From NCBI RefSeq assembly GCF_048773025.1, contig NC_133547.1:3916001-3980000 (forward strand): a stretch of DNA of 64,000 nt, in the 5' to 3' direction. The stretch is from Camelus bactrianus. Taxonomy: Eukaryota > Chordata > Mammalia > Artiodactyla > Camelidae. Below the pieces are notes generated by a model. It saw nothing but the letters and a program-made list of their open reading frames with translations. It made no database searches and had not been told where the DNA came from. Every line of letters begins with the position of its first letter. Within the stretch, counting starts at the first letter, position 1. The translations under genes and the position numbers were made by a program. This document shows positions 32,204 through 43,939 of the stretch, piece by piece.

Positions 32204-32725
32204 AGCTTTGGGGATCGTCAGAGAATTCATAGTAGGAAGAAGCCTTACAAATACAGTGACTGAGATAAAACTTAGGTAAGTGTTGAAGCCTTAAAGTTAG
32301 AGACCCTATCAAGGAGAGAAATCACATAAAACTTACAGATGTGGCAGTCTTTAACCAGGCCTCACGCTCATTTGATATCAGAATATACATCTTTTGAGAG
32401 GAACCACACAACTGTAATGTATGGCAAAGGTTCTGCAAAGTTTAAGCCTTGTGGAACATAACAGAATTCTTACTAGAGAGAAACCGTACAAATGTCATGA
32501 CTGATCAGCTTTATCAAAGGTGTATACCTCTGTGGTCATGAAAGAATTCATATAGGTAGAAACTTACATAAAGGTGTCAAGACCTTTAAGCAGTGACCTC
32601 GGGATATACCACACAGAATTCATACTGGACAGAAACATGACAAATGTAATGAAGGTGGTTAACTGTCCAACCACTGCTCTCAATGGACTACACATAAGAA
32701 AATTTATACTGGGGAGCCTACATCT
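32204..32725 (+). pseudogene. Fossil zinc fingers after the gene 2 stop
   Basis: For about 520 bases beyond the stop, finger coding text persists at about 84-base spacing: 'agaagccttacaaatac', 'gagagaaaccgtacaaatgt', 'catactggacagaaacatga' and 'cacataagaaaatttatac'. Stops and frameshifts are frequent. About six former fingers are represented, so the ancestral gene had about 24-25. Confidence 0.8.
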
Positions 32726-34490
32726 GTTGATGTAGCAAGGACTTCGGTGGGAAGGTTTAATTACCTTCAGGTTGTAAATTTTTTTATTCCACTATTTGAG
32801 GTTTCTTGAAAAGGCTACATTACTGTTGATGACATGCAGCCTGAAGTTTGAAACCGGTTGATGTAATAGTTTCATTACATGCTTTTCATTCATCACCATG
32901 ACGGTCTCAGGGAAGGGGTTGGTAAGGTGAAAGGACCTACCTCATTAGGTGGGGCTTATCCATATCCAGGTGACCTAGAAAAACTAGGACACAATTTTAA
33001 GATACAGCATGGCATACACTGGAGAGCATGGGGAGTGGCAGAGAAGAGATGAACCCTAATAATACGTTATTTGGCTCTTTAGATTGAAGGGCGTCTGTAA
33101 CAATCTGTTTTCACGTTAGATTCAGACAACTTACAATTTTGAAAATGTATATTCATAACTTTCATTTCAGTTACATGCTCCATGATGTATCCTAGATTAT
33201 TTCTGTGGCTCTAATAAAAATACCATACTAATGGAAATTCAGATTCTTTCCCTGCCCTAGTACCTGCCTCTCCACTCATGGGTACACACAATATGATTAT
33301 ATTTCTACATGCCTTTTGTGGGGGGAAGCAAAGTTAGACTCATGGACTGTACCTTTCCTTGAAATGAAAATAGAAATATAGTAAGCATATGAAAAATAGA
33401 AGAAAATCTGAACAGCATTTCAGAAGTAAAGGTAAAGATGACAGCCTACTTTTGTGCTTGGAGCACTCAGGGAGATAATTTGAAAGGATCGGTGTTCATG
33501 AGTGTCCTCTTTAGAATGAACAGATGATGAGAACTTTTTTGGTAGCTCATATATTCACCCTCTAACAGTTTTTTGGTCAGTTTGAACACGTGCTTACTCC
33601 ACTGGAACAGGGCAGAGCCCCACTCAGACTTTGGATGTCAGGACTAATGCTGGCATATACTAAAGTGTTAGGAGAATGTCTGTCACGTAAGAAGGCTTCC
33701 TGGGGAGAGCAGGGCAGCCTTCCCCAGTTGTTGCAAAGAGAGCAGAGAATGGTGCTGGGCTCGCCGTATGGTGGGTGCCAGACGGGGCTGAGTGATGGTA
33801 CGTGCTTGTGGTGCGAACCCACGACTACAGCCAAGGGGAGGCGCGCTCAGGCTTTCTCACCAGCTTGCCCTGCGCACGCGGGCAGAGGAGCAAGAGTCTA
33901 TAGTGTATTAAAGGTGTCTGTGATCGGACCTCACGCATGCAGTCAGACTCTTCCTTATAAAACTGAATGTTTACACTTGAAACTCCTAAATTCTTGGTTT
34001 TGGGAAAAGACCCCGATTTTCATCATATGATACCAAACTTACTCCATTCCTTTTCCAGATGCACACACAGATCCCACTGTGAATATGATTGTTGAAGATG
34101 GTTGTGAAATTCCATTTAGGTAAATTGTGCAAGATACTTTTATACTTGTTTTTTGAAAATTAATGAATATAAGTGTTTATGAGACAGTAAATATGATTCA
34201 ATAATTCTTAAAAGCCATTTTTGAAAGGGTGCGAAGATCTCTATTTGAAGTTTTAATAAGCACTAGATATTTCATGATTTCTGAACTGTAGAAGCATTCT
34301 ATTTTGTTCAGCATATTTATCATCTTTTTAAAAATCTTGTTTAGCCCAATCTGTATATTTAATTTGCATTTCCTTTTTTATTGCTTCAGTGCAAAACCCA
34401 GAGGATGGGTTTGTTTTCAGACTTGTGTGGCATGAAAGTGTACATAGAGGAATGAGGTGCAAAGCATGTGTTCTATAAGCATGAATAAAG
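32726..34490 (+). other. Gene 2 3' flank / 3'UTR region
   Basis: The start (about 32790-33010) aligns with 61080-61250 behind gene 3 ('aaaaggctacattact'), and 33580-33680 aligns with 63115-63210 ('actggaa.agggt.ga'). It therefore belongs to the duplicated unit. Candidate poly(A) signals AATAAA are at 33213-33218 and 34484-34489. The 146-aa frame at 33590-34030 has no family features and is not kept in the copy. Confidence 0.55.
33213..33218 (+). terminator. Candidate poly(A) signal of gene 2 (AATAAA)
   Basis: This is the first canonical hexamer after the gene 2 stop, about 1.0 kb downstream. The aligned place behind gene 3 (near 62385) reads 'ctaaatgaaaatgcc' and has lost it. A second candidate is at 34484-34489. 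Confidence 0.45.
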
Positions 34491-34794
34491 AGACTCCTTG
34501 CATCTTAAGTTCAGTGTGAGAGCTGGAACGATACGAGATAATGAACTAAAGTCCCATAGTGTGGAAGCAAGAGGCGTGTTGCTAATGTGCAGGTGCATCA
34601 CGGGGATTCTGGAAACTCAGCATGTTAATTTTACCTTAAGATGTAACTCTCCAGTTCCTCCCTTTCTTGCCTTTATTCCTTTCATATTGTCTTCCTTCCA
34701 TTCATACCATGGAAACTGGTACTCAGATCTGCAGCACCTTGTAGGCCATGGCTAGTGGATCAGAACTGTTTTCTGAATTCAATATGGAGATAAT

Positions 34795-35385
34795 AGACTA
34801 TATTTGTTTTATTGAGATACAACTTGCATATGATAAAATTCACAATTTTTATGTCCACAGTACAGTAGGATTTATATATTTACAATGCCCGAGCACAATA
34901 TTTTCATTGTTCATCAACCCCCCCTTAAAAAAAAAAAACCTGCACACATTAGCAGTTATTCCCTATTCCATCCCGAGGCACAAGGAAACAGTAAGGTACT
35001 TTCTGCGTGAATGTGGCACTTTGGGGGCATGTCATATAAATTAAGTCATATAATCTGTGGCCTTATTTCTCTTCTCTTTGAGTTAGTTTACTGTTTACAG
35101 GGGTCATCCATGTTGTAACTTTTATCAGCGCCTCATAACTTTTTGTTGCTGAGTAGTAATGGTCCACAGTTTGATTATCATTTGATGGAGCTTTGGGTTC
35201 TTTCCACATTTTGGCTATTAGGGAAAATGCTTCTGTGAACATCTTACAAGAAGTCCTTGTGGATGTGTGTTTTCACTTCTCTTGGGTATACTGGTAACAG
35301 TGGAAGTTGGTTGTGCTATTGTGATTTATAAGAAATAGGGATTTTGTCATTCTGATGGCAGTGACACCCTATTTGGCAAAACTGG
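34795..35385 (-). mobile_element. Old LINE-1 3' portion, antisense
   Basis: Reversed L1 text: 'tttattgagatacaacttgc', 'ggggtcatccatgttgtaac' and 'tttccacattttggctatta'. Several small gaps and a C/A-rich break (34918-34940) show age. Confidence 0.65.
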
Positions 35386-35689
35386 TCTCAAGGCCTTGCC
35401 TTGTTGCAAGGGAGCTGAGAAATTAGGAGAACACATGGCTGTGAATGTGAGGCTATGAAAAGGGTGAGGAAAGTCATACTGTTGGTGTAATCTCCACCAT
35501 GCAGTTATATGTGGAAATTAAAATGAATAAAAATGAAAAAGATAATTGGAAAATACAATGTAAGAAAGAATTATCTCATGTCTTTCAGAACAAACAACTT
35601 TAACATCTTGAGTGTTCACCCTCAATTGAGTATGTTTGCCATTCCCAAGGAATTCCTATTGACTGCTTCATGGGAACTAGTTAATGTAG

Positions 35690-36560
35690 CTTCCCCAATT
35701 CTGGACATTACTGAGTTATAACAGTTACATTTCCATTAGGTAATAGTCTCATATTAAAATACATTTAGAGGTGATATTAGGATATTTCCCATCTACATGC
35801 CTTTTGTATATCTCTCAGGTAGGATGGCACAAATGAATAACATCTCAGAATGGATTCTTTTATTTCTACACTAGCAGTAGAATCAGAATATCTATATTAA
35901 AACTTGAAGAATTAATTTGTTTAGATTCAGAAAGCCAAAAGGAAATACATTTATAATTTAGAAAACACTAAGGCCTCTAATAATTCTTTAACTCTCATTT
36001 GGGACACCTCAGAGACTGGCTGTGACTTGCATGGAATATTACACTCTCAGAAAAAAAGACAATCTGTTGATACATCTCTTCCCACATTTATCCTTGACTA
36101 GCTCGTCATTTAATATCTTTAATAAGAGGTATTTTACTTTGGTCTGCAAAATGTTTTCTTGAGCATCGTTTCCTTTACTTTCCTCTGTTACTGAAGTTTG
36201 AATATGAAATGTGAAAATTCCAATTCCTTACCAATTATGGTGGCCATTTAACACAACTAGCTACTAATATTTGGGGAAAATATCTGGAATTATTGTTTCC
36301 ATGCAAACAAGGCATAATCTGATAATGAAAAGGGTTTGGTCCCTCAACTTTCACCTTCCTAGTCACACAGCAGCCATGTTGCCGTAAGGGATGTGAAGAC
36401 TAAGTGGAGGCTCATGGCGGGAGAAGGGGCAGAGGACCCGTCACGCCCCACACTGCACCCTCTGCACTTCCTGTCAGGTAAGACCGATAAATCTACTTTC
36501 AGTTACTGTTCTCCAGGCAGTCTGTCACAAAAACTTGTCAGTTGGATTTTTATAAGACAG
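35690..36560 (+). repeat. Duplicated intergenic block, copy 2
   Basis: Aligned with 9415-10330 in the same order and orientation, here behind gene 2. The best-kept part is 36361-36480 around 'agtcacacagcagccatgtt' and 'cagaggacccgtcac'. The pair shows that the tandem unit carries the 3' flank of the preceding gene. Confidence 0.8.
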
Positions 36561-36639
36561 ACAACAATATGTTTCCTACTAGGAAAGAACTCCAAAAATT
36601 GAAGAAGAAAATAAAATCATGGGGCGGGGGAGTGGAAAT

Positions 36640-36985
36640 CAACACTGTTCAAAATAGTGTGGCTATATTAAGATCAAAGCACATCAAGTAGCAAAGAAGA
36701 CCAGGGATAATGAAATCTGGCTCATAATCATAAAGGAATAAATTGATTAGAAAGACATGACAACTGTGAACCATGCACCTAGAAGCAGAACTTCAAAAAC
36801 TCTTGAAAAAAGCTGACAGGACTGCAAGGAGAAATAAATCCATACTTAGTGTCAGAGATTTCCATGCCCTTCTCTCAGTAATAGTAGAACAATACAAAAT
36901 CCCTCAGTACCTAGAAGATTCTACAAATACTTTCAATCAATGAAGTTAACCAAATGGACATTTATAGAACTGTGAGATAATAGAA
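36640..36985 (+). mobile_element. LINE-1 ORF2 fragment, sense
   Basis: The text 'aaagctgacaggactgcaag', 'gagaaataaatccatac', 'cttctctcagtaatagtaga' and 'ggacatttatagaactgtga' belongs to the endonuclease part of L1 ORF2. It has no counterpart in the gene 1/gene 2 interval. Confidence 0.7.
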
Positions 36986-37009
36986 AATGTATATATTGAT
37001 CTCTGCCGC

Positions 37010-37260
37010 TGGTTCCTGGCACAGAGTTCCTAAAACCCTTGTAAATCTCTAAGTTACAAGACTTCTAGAAATATCTTTTGTTTTGAGGTGACTCTGGGTG
37101 GGCTCCTGGATGACTCCTCAGTGGGGGCTTGGTCACCAGAAAGACCAAGCCATGACTAGAAGCTTGGAATTTTCAGCCCTATCCCTAACAATTGATTATG
37201 CTTCCATGAGGAAGCCGCAGTAAAATCCCAACAGTAGGGGATGCAGAGCGTGCCAGGCTG
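37010..37260 (+). repeat. Medium-reiterated repeat, 5' part
   Basis: It begins 'cacagagttcctaaaaccct' and ends near 'ggctggggaacacac', matching 25050-25480 with gaps. It directly abuts the inverted segment that follows. Class uncertain, possibly LTR-type. Confidence 0.5.
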
Positions 37261-37264
37261 GGGA

Positions 37265-38850
37265 ACACACTCACACAGGGAGAGCTTAAACTCAACCAAT
37301 TACGGTACGTAACTGAAGGTTTCATTCAGCTTCATGAGCTCCCTCATTAAGACCATCCAAAACTATATTTGTTGGGTTGGAATGAACAATAGTTTAGTCA
37401 ACAGCCTCAGAGAGATGTTGTCCCTAGGGGAAATTCCTGTATTATTCACTGTGGCACAAACGGTATGATCATTAGTATATGTGATCAACACTGTCACCAT
37501 GCCCTTGAGACATGCTTTTTGACCCTTCTCAAAACTGGAAAAGAAAATGGGAAACTTCTATCTATCTCAGTATCCTGGGACATGGTGACCACTCTCCGAA
37601 GTAGCTTCGGCTAGGGCTTCTGTATAGCAGGATAATGTTGCAGCGTATGAGTGTAAGTATTATCCATGAAGAATTTTCTGTTAGCGTAAACCCACCCCAT
37701 GGGAGAGCCCACCAGAAGACGTTCATTACCTAAAGTGTCTGATCACAGCAAGAAAATAGGATAAAGTTTCAGACCCTAGGAGTGTGTATTTCAGGAGCAA
37801 GTTTCAGAGATGAAATCATGGAAACTTAGGAGACTATGAAGTCAGGAAGAGTCTGCATTCCCAGACTAGGGAAGTGGTGAAGGAGCAATAAACCATAGGC
37901 TATGGGGCGTCAGATATTGTAGGAGCTTAACGTTGGGACCACGCTGTCTGCCCACAGGGGCTGGGCTAAGAGCATGAAAGATCTGCATATGCTCCCCATG
38001 TAGGACTGGAGATCAGAAAGAGGACCTCTCTGTCCAGTGTCTTTAAAGTTTTCGTAAGTAGCAATTAGAGAAGATCCAACCAGTTCACCGGCTACACACA
38101 CTCTGAGGCCTGTGGCAAAAGCAGAACAAAAGAAATGGCTTAGAAGTCTCTACAGGCAGAGATGGCTTGAGACAGCTCCATGGTAATAAAACCGGGATAG
38201 AGCCAGGGGTTAGGACCGCAGAGGCCTCAGCTCTGATTGGTATGGACCAAGAACTGAGCACCCAATGGAATCAAGTCCAAAAGGAGAGACCAAAGGGAGA
38301 ATGACCCCTTTGAGACAGCCAACCAAATGCCCCTCCAATCAAACAACAAAGAGCTTACAGGAGCAGATGGCAGTTGTAGATGATGATAAAGACTTTGCCT
38401 TTGTCTCTGTTGGAGCTGAAGCACCGCTGGAAGGTGAAAGAATAAATTTTACATGTTGAGAAACAATGGTAAGTTGGAGAGAAGAAAAATTTCCTCTAAG
38501 AGTTCACAAGAAATAAACCTGTGTTTTCTCATAGAACTCTCCCACTTGGGGAGTTTCTCAAACACTGGTGCGGTTCCTCTCTGCCTGCTGACCTGTGTTC
38601 ACACTTAGATACATTCCCACCCATTTGTTGTTGGGGTTTTGGGGGGGACGGGGTGTATTTGGTTGGTTTTGTTTGTCTGTTTTTCTATTTTCATGTCACT
38701 CTTCACAGTCCAGGGCTCATTCTCTTGCTCCAAAATGGAGATAATATTCAGATCAGAAACAGAAAACCCTGCCTATAAGAAGAAAAAATATAATGTGCTG
38801 TGGCTTTTCCAGAGCCCCAGCTCTTTATTCAGCTGAGAAGAGAACAAGAA
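37265..38850. repeat. Inverted copy of the 1.6-kb intronic segment
   Basis: The reverse complement of this stretch aligns with 49655-51300 over its whole length and with 22040-23285 with one deletion. Examples: 'caattacggtac' here against 'gtaccgtaatttg' at 23260, and 'tcagtatcctgggacatggt' against the reverse of 'gtgtcccaggatactggg' at 22899. It therefore stands opposite to the two intronic copies, 14 kb from one and 11 kb from the other. Open frames in it show no known domain. Confidence 0.75.
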
Positions 38851-40140
38851 GCCAAGACGAGAAAAATTTTAATAAAATCTTTTCTCTGCCCTTTCTCCTC
38901 CCTCCCCTCTGGGGTGCCCTGTGCAGCTGTATCCTGCATTAACCAGATGCCCCCAATGGCAGGAATACCTGCTAAACCATAAAGATCAATTTTTCATCTG
39001 GTGCCAACCATGAAACTCCTTGATAGATAACATTCTTCTCAACCCCGTAAAGGGTCATGAGGCCCCACGACCCGCTTCATACGTGCAGACAACGTTGGTG
39101 ACCTTTATGTCACCATTATCAATACATAATTTCCCTTAAACATAGTGATTGGTGCAGAACAGACTGGTCAGACAACGTTGGGAGATAATGGGCCATACCT
39201 TATAGAAGTTCTTAGCTTAAATACTTCCTTGTGAGCATATTAATGATAACAGCTATTCTACTTGCATTCTGCCTATTTTACAAGATTACAGTTTTTTGCA
39301 TTACCAACTGTATGACTCAGTCTCCAATAAAAATAATGATGACTAATGCAACTTGAAACATTTGACCAAATATGGTCCTATAAGATCAATGATTGTGAGA
39401 GTGTAACTCTAGATATGAGAAGAAGCAACAAGAGGGAACCTTGACAAAGCAGCCTAATGAGATGGGTGGTCCAGAGGCTTTTGTCTGCTGTTATTAGGGC
39501 CTAGTCCTCTTATAACACATTAAGTGGCCAATCAATGAAATCCTCTCCTGACTCAGGAATGAGCATTCCTAGCGCTGTGGGACAAATTGGTCATGAAATA
39601 CCTCCCAAACCTTGACCAAAATAAAGACCAAAAGGGAATGGATTATAAAAGAAAAAATGTTGCCCACCATCCAGTCGTTACAAGAATCAAGCCATTAGCC
39701 ACTGTATTCACTGACCTACAGGACACCCTGGAAGGAATCCAGACAGATTGGGATGAGGCACTTTGCGCTCTGGGAAAACGGGAAGGACTGGCCCACACAT
39801 ATTTTTAGGAGAAAATATTATGAACCCAGTTTCTTTCATCTTCCTATATTCCAAAAGCACTAAAACCATGAACTAAAATTTCTATTCTTCAACAATAGCA
39901 GTAAGCTTCTACCACAATGTGTGCCTGAATTGCAGTGTACCCGTTTGCCAAAATCACATATAATTGCCACCACATTTATCTCTTCCCAACAACCCTCAGA
40001 GCTTTCTGAGGGACTGTCTCTTGGGTTATGATCCTCAGGTTGGCCTTAAAAAAATATTCCATTCCTTTCTTAGATTGACTATTGGTTATAAATTTTTTTT
40101 GTTGACATACTTACACAGTTAATTAAAAATGTTTGCTTTT
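38851..40140. other. Unassigned intergenic stretch
   Basis: No host gene is recognised. Phrases such as 'agaaaaattttaataaaatc', 'cagacaacgttggtgacctt' and the 73-codon frame at 39587-39808 give a vague impression of an old LTR-type element, but I cannot support a family or borders. The gene 1/gene 2 interval has no counterpart. Confidence 0.35.
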
Positions 40141-40144
40141 TTTT

Positions 40145-40560
40145 TTTTTTTAAGCAAGGATAAGGGACCTAAATTGTCACATCTTAGCTCTCCACGCTGC
40201 ATATCAAGGTCTTGTCCCCATGAAAGTCTTGAATTGAGCACAGTGTTGAATTTTGCGTCCTGGGTGAATAAACAATAGAAACGAACGCTGTTCATTGGGT
40301 TTTAGTATTAAGCAACCCATTCTACCCCGGGAGAGTTTTGTATTTCTCATTCTGGTTTGTAATACAGACAGTCCAGCACTCCTTTCCTTAAACTGCTTAA
40401 ATTAATTCTAATTTTAGTAAATGTTACCGGATCCACCACTGCCCCACAGCGACCACATGCAGACGCAGGCTCCCAATCACTGAATTGCTTGAGCCTCACG
40501 AGCGGGACAAGCGGGCCACCTGCTGGCAAAAACAGCTTTTTGTTGAAACCGTTTCAACTT
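40145..40560 (+). repeat. Duplicated promoter-upstream block, copy 2
   Basis: Aligned with 14825-15320, directly upstream of the second CpG promoter. It has several small deletions relative to copy 1 but keeps order and orientation. Confidence 0.68.
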
Positions 40561-40639
40561 GTTAGCAGGTAACATCCTAGTTTCCGACATAACTGACCCC
40601 CACAACTGTAAACTTTTACCTCAAAATTACAAGGAACGG

Positions 40640-41350
40640 GGAAGCACCGTGCGTTCCTCTCCCTCACTGCGCGGACCTGCGCTCGCTCCTCGCCCCGCCC
40701 CCGCCGCTGGCGCCCCGCCCAGACCCCGCCTCCGGAAGTCCAGCCTCTAGCTCTGCGCGCCCCCAGTTTCTTACGGAACCGGAAGTGAGGGACGCCAAGG
40801 GAAGATTGCGTGGCAGAGAGTAAGTTTCTCTTTTCTGGTGTAAGTCTATGCTGCGCGGTCACCCTTCCTCCATCCTCAGGGGGTGGGAGTCACTAGGGAC
40901 CTAAAGCCCCAGCACCCGGCCCTCTGGCCGCCTAAGTCCCGACGTCGCCGCTCCAGGTCCGGTATCTTTTCCTTCGCGTCTGAAACCGCTGAGGCTGGTC
41001 CCTGCCCTTGGCTTTTCAGCCTTCGGTCCACGTAGAAACCAATTTTCGAGATATTTTCCTCCGTAAAACCGTTTACTTCTCCTCCCCCTCCCCCATGTAA
41101 CGTCCTCTTCCAAGAGGTGGACTCGCGCCCCCAGCCTCGCCCGCGGCCCCTGGAGGGCAGCGCCTGCCCCCCCTCTCCCGTGAGGCCGCGTCCTCTCCCG
41201 GGATTCTGGGGAGCCCGGCCCTCTCCTGAGACCCCCTGCCTCCCAGCCCCTCTGTCCCGCGTCCTCAGGGCGGTCCTGCTCCTCGGGCCTCCCCCTTTGT
41301 AGTCAGCCCTTCCCCCACCCCGCGTTGGGGGAGGTGACCGGGGTCAGCCG
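40640..41350 (+). promoter_or_regulatory. CpG-island promoter of gene 3
   Basis: Aligned with 15470-16230. The NRF1 palindrome of gene 2 is changed here (tgcgcgccccca, 40754-40765). A consensus ETS/GABPA site, ccggaagt, is present at 40779-40786 where gene 2 has ccggaaac. The donor used to define exon 1 of gene 2 reads CTAAGT here (40932-40937). Other donors are available at 40820 (a|GTAAGT), 40840 (g|GTAAGT-like) and 41512 (gag|GTAAGA). The promoter may be active with different splicing. Confidence 0.72.
40779..40786 (+). promoter_or_regulatory. ETS/GABPA site (ccggaagt)
   Basis: A full ETS consensus in the core promoter of gene 3, in the same place as a weaker GGAA core in gene 2 (ccggaaac). 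ETS sites of this sort drive many TATA-less CpG promoters. Confidence 0.6.
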
Positions 41351-41399
41351 TGTGACCCCGCAGTATTGTTACGTCCCAAATTCCACCCCGCTGGAAAAC

Positions 41400-43080
41400 G
41401 ATATTTTCCAGTAGGCAGGCATCTTGTTCAGTCGGCATCCCTGTAAATACGTGGGCGAGGAGGATCAGGAGAAGCAGACTCTGAGCGACTGAGAGAAACA
41501 GAAAAACTGAGGTAAGAATCAGGGAGGACTAATGGAGACGTAGAGAATGGCTGAGGCCCTTGTAAAGAGACAGTAAAATCAAAGTGATTAAGGCTTGAAT
41601 GTAGCAGGTGGTTAAAATAGAGAAGTAAATTAAAAAGCCGAGTCTCCAGGGGTTGGAGAGCAACGTAGGGAGCGGGGCCCTGGGTCAGCGGGAGGGGGAG
41701 GAGGAGACATTGGTGAGGCACTTCGCACAGTCCAGGAGAGGACCGAAGAGGTGGAACCTTGGCTTTCAAAGCAACATGGTGCTGGGAGAGAAAGAGGGAA
41801 GCTAGTGACAGGAAGAGAGAGAACAGGATGGAAATACAGGCACCTGGGGGTGCCAGAGAGTGGGGAGGAAGGGAGGGTAACAGGATAGAAGGGGTGTAAC
41901 TCTCGGAGGCTAGAGAGGGAGCAGAGGTGGGGGAAGAAGCAGAAATACGTGCAGCTTTAGGGCAGTCAGGTTGGGGAGAAAAAGCATCATGAGGGGCACA
42001 GGTTGCAGAGTGGGGCAGCACAGGAGTGAGGGAAGACAGAGGGGAGGGCAGACACAGCAGGAGAGTGGAGGGGAACAAAAACAAGCGAAAAAGAAACGAG
42101 ATAAGCAGAATGAAGTGGAAACACGTGGTAGTGCAGGTAGAGACGGGGGAACTGGAGGCAGGTGAGTGGTGAGCTGTTGGGATGTGGATGATTAGGTTGT
42201 GATCTATGATTTGTGGCTTTAGAATCTAGTAAGTTTAAAATTTAAGTTATACAGATGAGGATCAGAATCGCAAACCTCCTGTCTATAGGACTTTGCATTT
42301 TGTAATTATTTGTGTGAGAAGTTAACTTCCATCTGCAAACCCTGTTCAGCTGGGGGCGGTGCCTTGGTTCAGTCAGCTGTGGGTCGCCCCTTTCCCTTTT
42401 CCTGACATGGGGGAGGGGAACCGGGGCAGGAAATGACTGACTCTCACCACATGGTACCTTTTAAAGGAACATTGACAGTGTTCTGTGTGGTTTTTTTTTT
42501 TTTAATCTATTTACTTTTCCTTTCTTACTTCTTTACATGTAATTCTTCCCATAGCTTGGGATAAATCTTAGTACATACAATTTCTACTTTCCTGTAGATA
42601 ATTATTAGCTTATGGAATAAGCTTTGGTGGTCTTCTGTAATCAACTTGTGTCATCCTCTTCTAAATATGGTATAGTCTCAAAATGCAGACTCCTCACTGT
42701 GACTTCTGTGCCCGGTGTCATCACCCTGCCAGTGCCTCCAGCCTCATCCTGGGAGCTTTCCTGTTCTGTTTTCAAACGCCAAAATTTGTCCCAAATCTTA
42801 GTTCTTGTTCTTACCAAAGTTTCAAATAGCAGGAGGTTTTCATTAGGGAAGTCTTGCTAAGCTGGGGTCTCTGGACACAACTTGACAGGAGACATCAAGT
42901 CCTGTGATGTCAGGAAAGATGGTTCCAAGAATGAGAGGTCCGGCAACACCACGGCGATCTGCAGTACAGAGGCTCATACTCGGGAAGGTGTATGAGACTG
43001 TCCTGTTGCCAGGCCGGTGCTGGTCACTCCACTCTCCTTTCCCTGTCTCCCAACACGCAGGTGCGCGCTCGCACACACAC
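41400..43080 (+). other. Gene 3 intron 1, proximal part with a purine-rich tract
   Basis: About 41640-42160 is strongly A/G-biased on the + strand. This produces a long minus-strand open frame (41428-42084, 218 codons) rich in Leu, Pro and Ser without family features. Gene 2 has no equivalent tract. A T-run lies at 42491-42503. No coding exon is recognised. Confidence 0.45.
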
Positions 43081-43084
43081 ACAA

Positions 43085-43880
43085 TGCAGAGAACAGGGAG
43101 CACTTGTGCACTGTTGGTGGCAATGTAAGTGGTACAGCTGTTGTGGAAAACAGTATGGAGTTTCCTCAATAAATTAGGAAAAGAACAGGCACATAGTCTG
43201 TCGAAACCACCCTGGCTAGATACCCAGTGGAAACGAAACCGATGTTTTGAGGGAAATACCTGCACCCCAGTGAGCATTACTGCATTATTCACAACAGCCA
43301 GGATGTAGAAAGGACCAGAATGTCTGTCAACAGCAGAATGGGTAAGGACAGCGGGGTGTGTGTTTGTGTGACACAATGAAATATTATTCAGCCATAAAAA
43401 TGAAAGTTTTGCCATTTATGACAAAATGAATGAATGTAGAGAACCTGCTGAGTGAATTAAGTGTCACAGAGAAAGACAGATAAATGTGGAAACTAGAAAC
43501 GTCAGACTTACGGAAACAGAGTAGAATGCTTGTTATCAGGAGCTGGGTGGTGGGAAAAATGGGGAGATGTTGGTCAAAAGTTGCAAACTTGTACATATAA
43601 AATGAATAAAATGGGTAAGTTCTGGGGGGGTCTAACCTACATGATGCTGACTAGTTATTCAGACCACGTTTCTATATAGTTGAAATTTGCTGAGGGAGTA
43701 ACACTTGTGTTCTTACCACTCAGAGGCAAAATGGTATCTATGAGTTCATGAAAGTGTAGATTACTTGATTGTGATAATTATTTCACAGTGTATACGTCTG
43801 TCAAATAATCACATCGTATAGTTTTTATGTGCACCATTTTTACTTATCAGTTATACCTAGATTAAGCTGGAAAAGAAAAA
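43085..43880 (+). mobile_element. LINE-1 3' end, sense (copy shared with gene 2)
   Basis: Aligned with 18430-19135 in place and orientation. The 5' side reaches further, into ORF2 ('gtgcactgttggtggcaatg', 'gaaaacagtatggagtttcc'). The 190-aa minus-strand frame at 42843-43415 overlaps this element and is not a gene. Confidence 0.82.
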
Positions 43881-43939
43881 GAAAATGAGCTAGGCTTTCC
43901 TTGTGAGTAGCAGTTAACCCAGGCTTCCTATAACAGCGA

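Noticed and set aside
41428-42084. 218-codon minus-strand frame rich in Leu, Pro and Ser
   Set aside because: It mirrors a purine-rich + strand tract inside the gene 3 intron and has no counterpart in gene 2 and no known domain.
42843-43415. 190-codon minus-strand frame
   Set aside because: It overlaps a sense LINE-1 3' portion shared with gene 2, where the frame is not kept.
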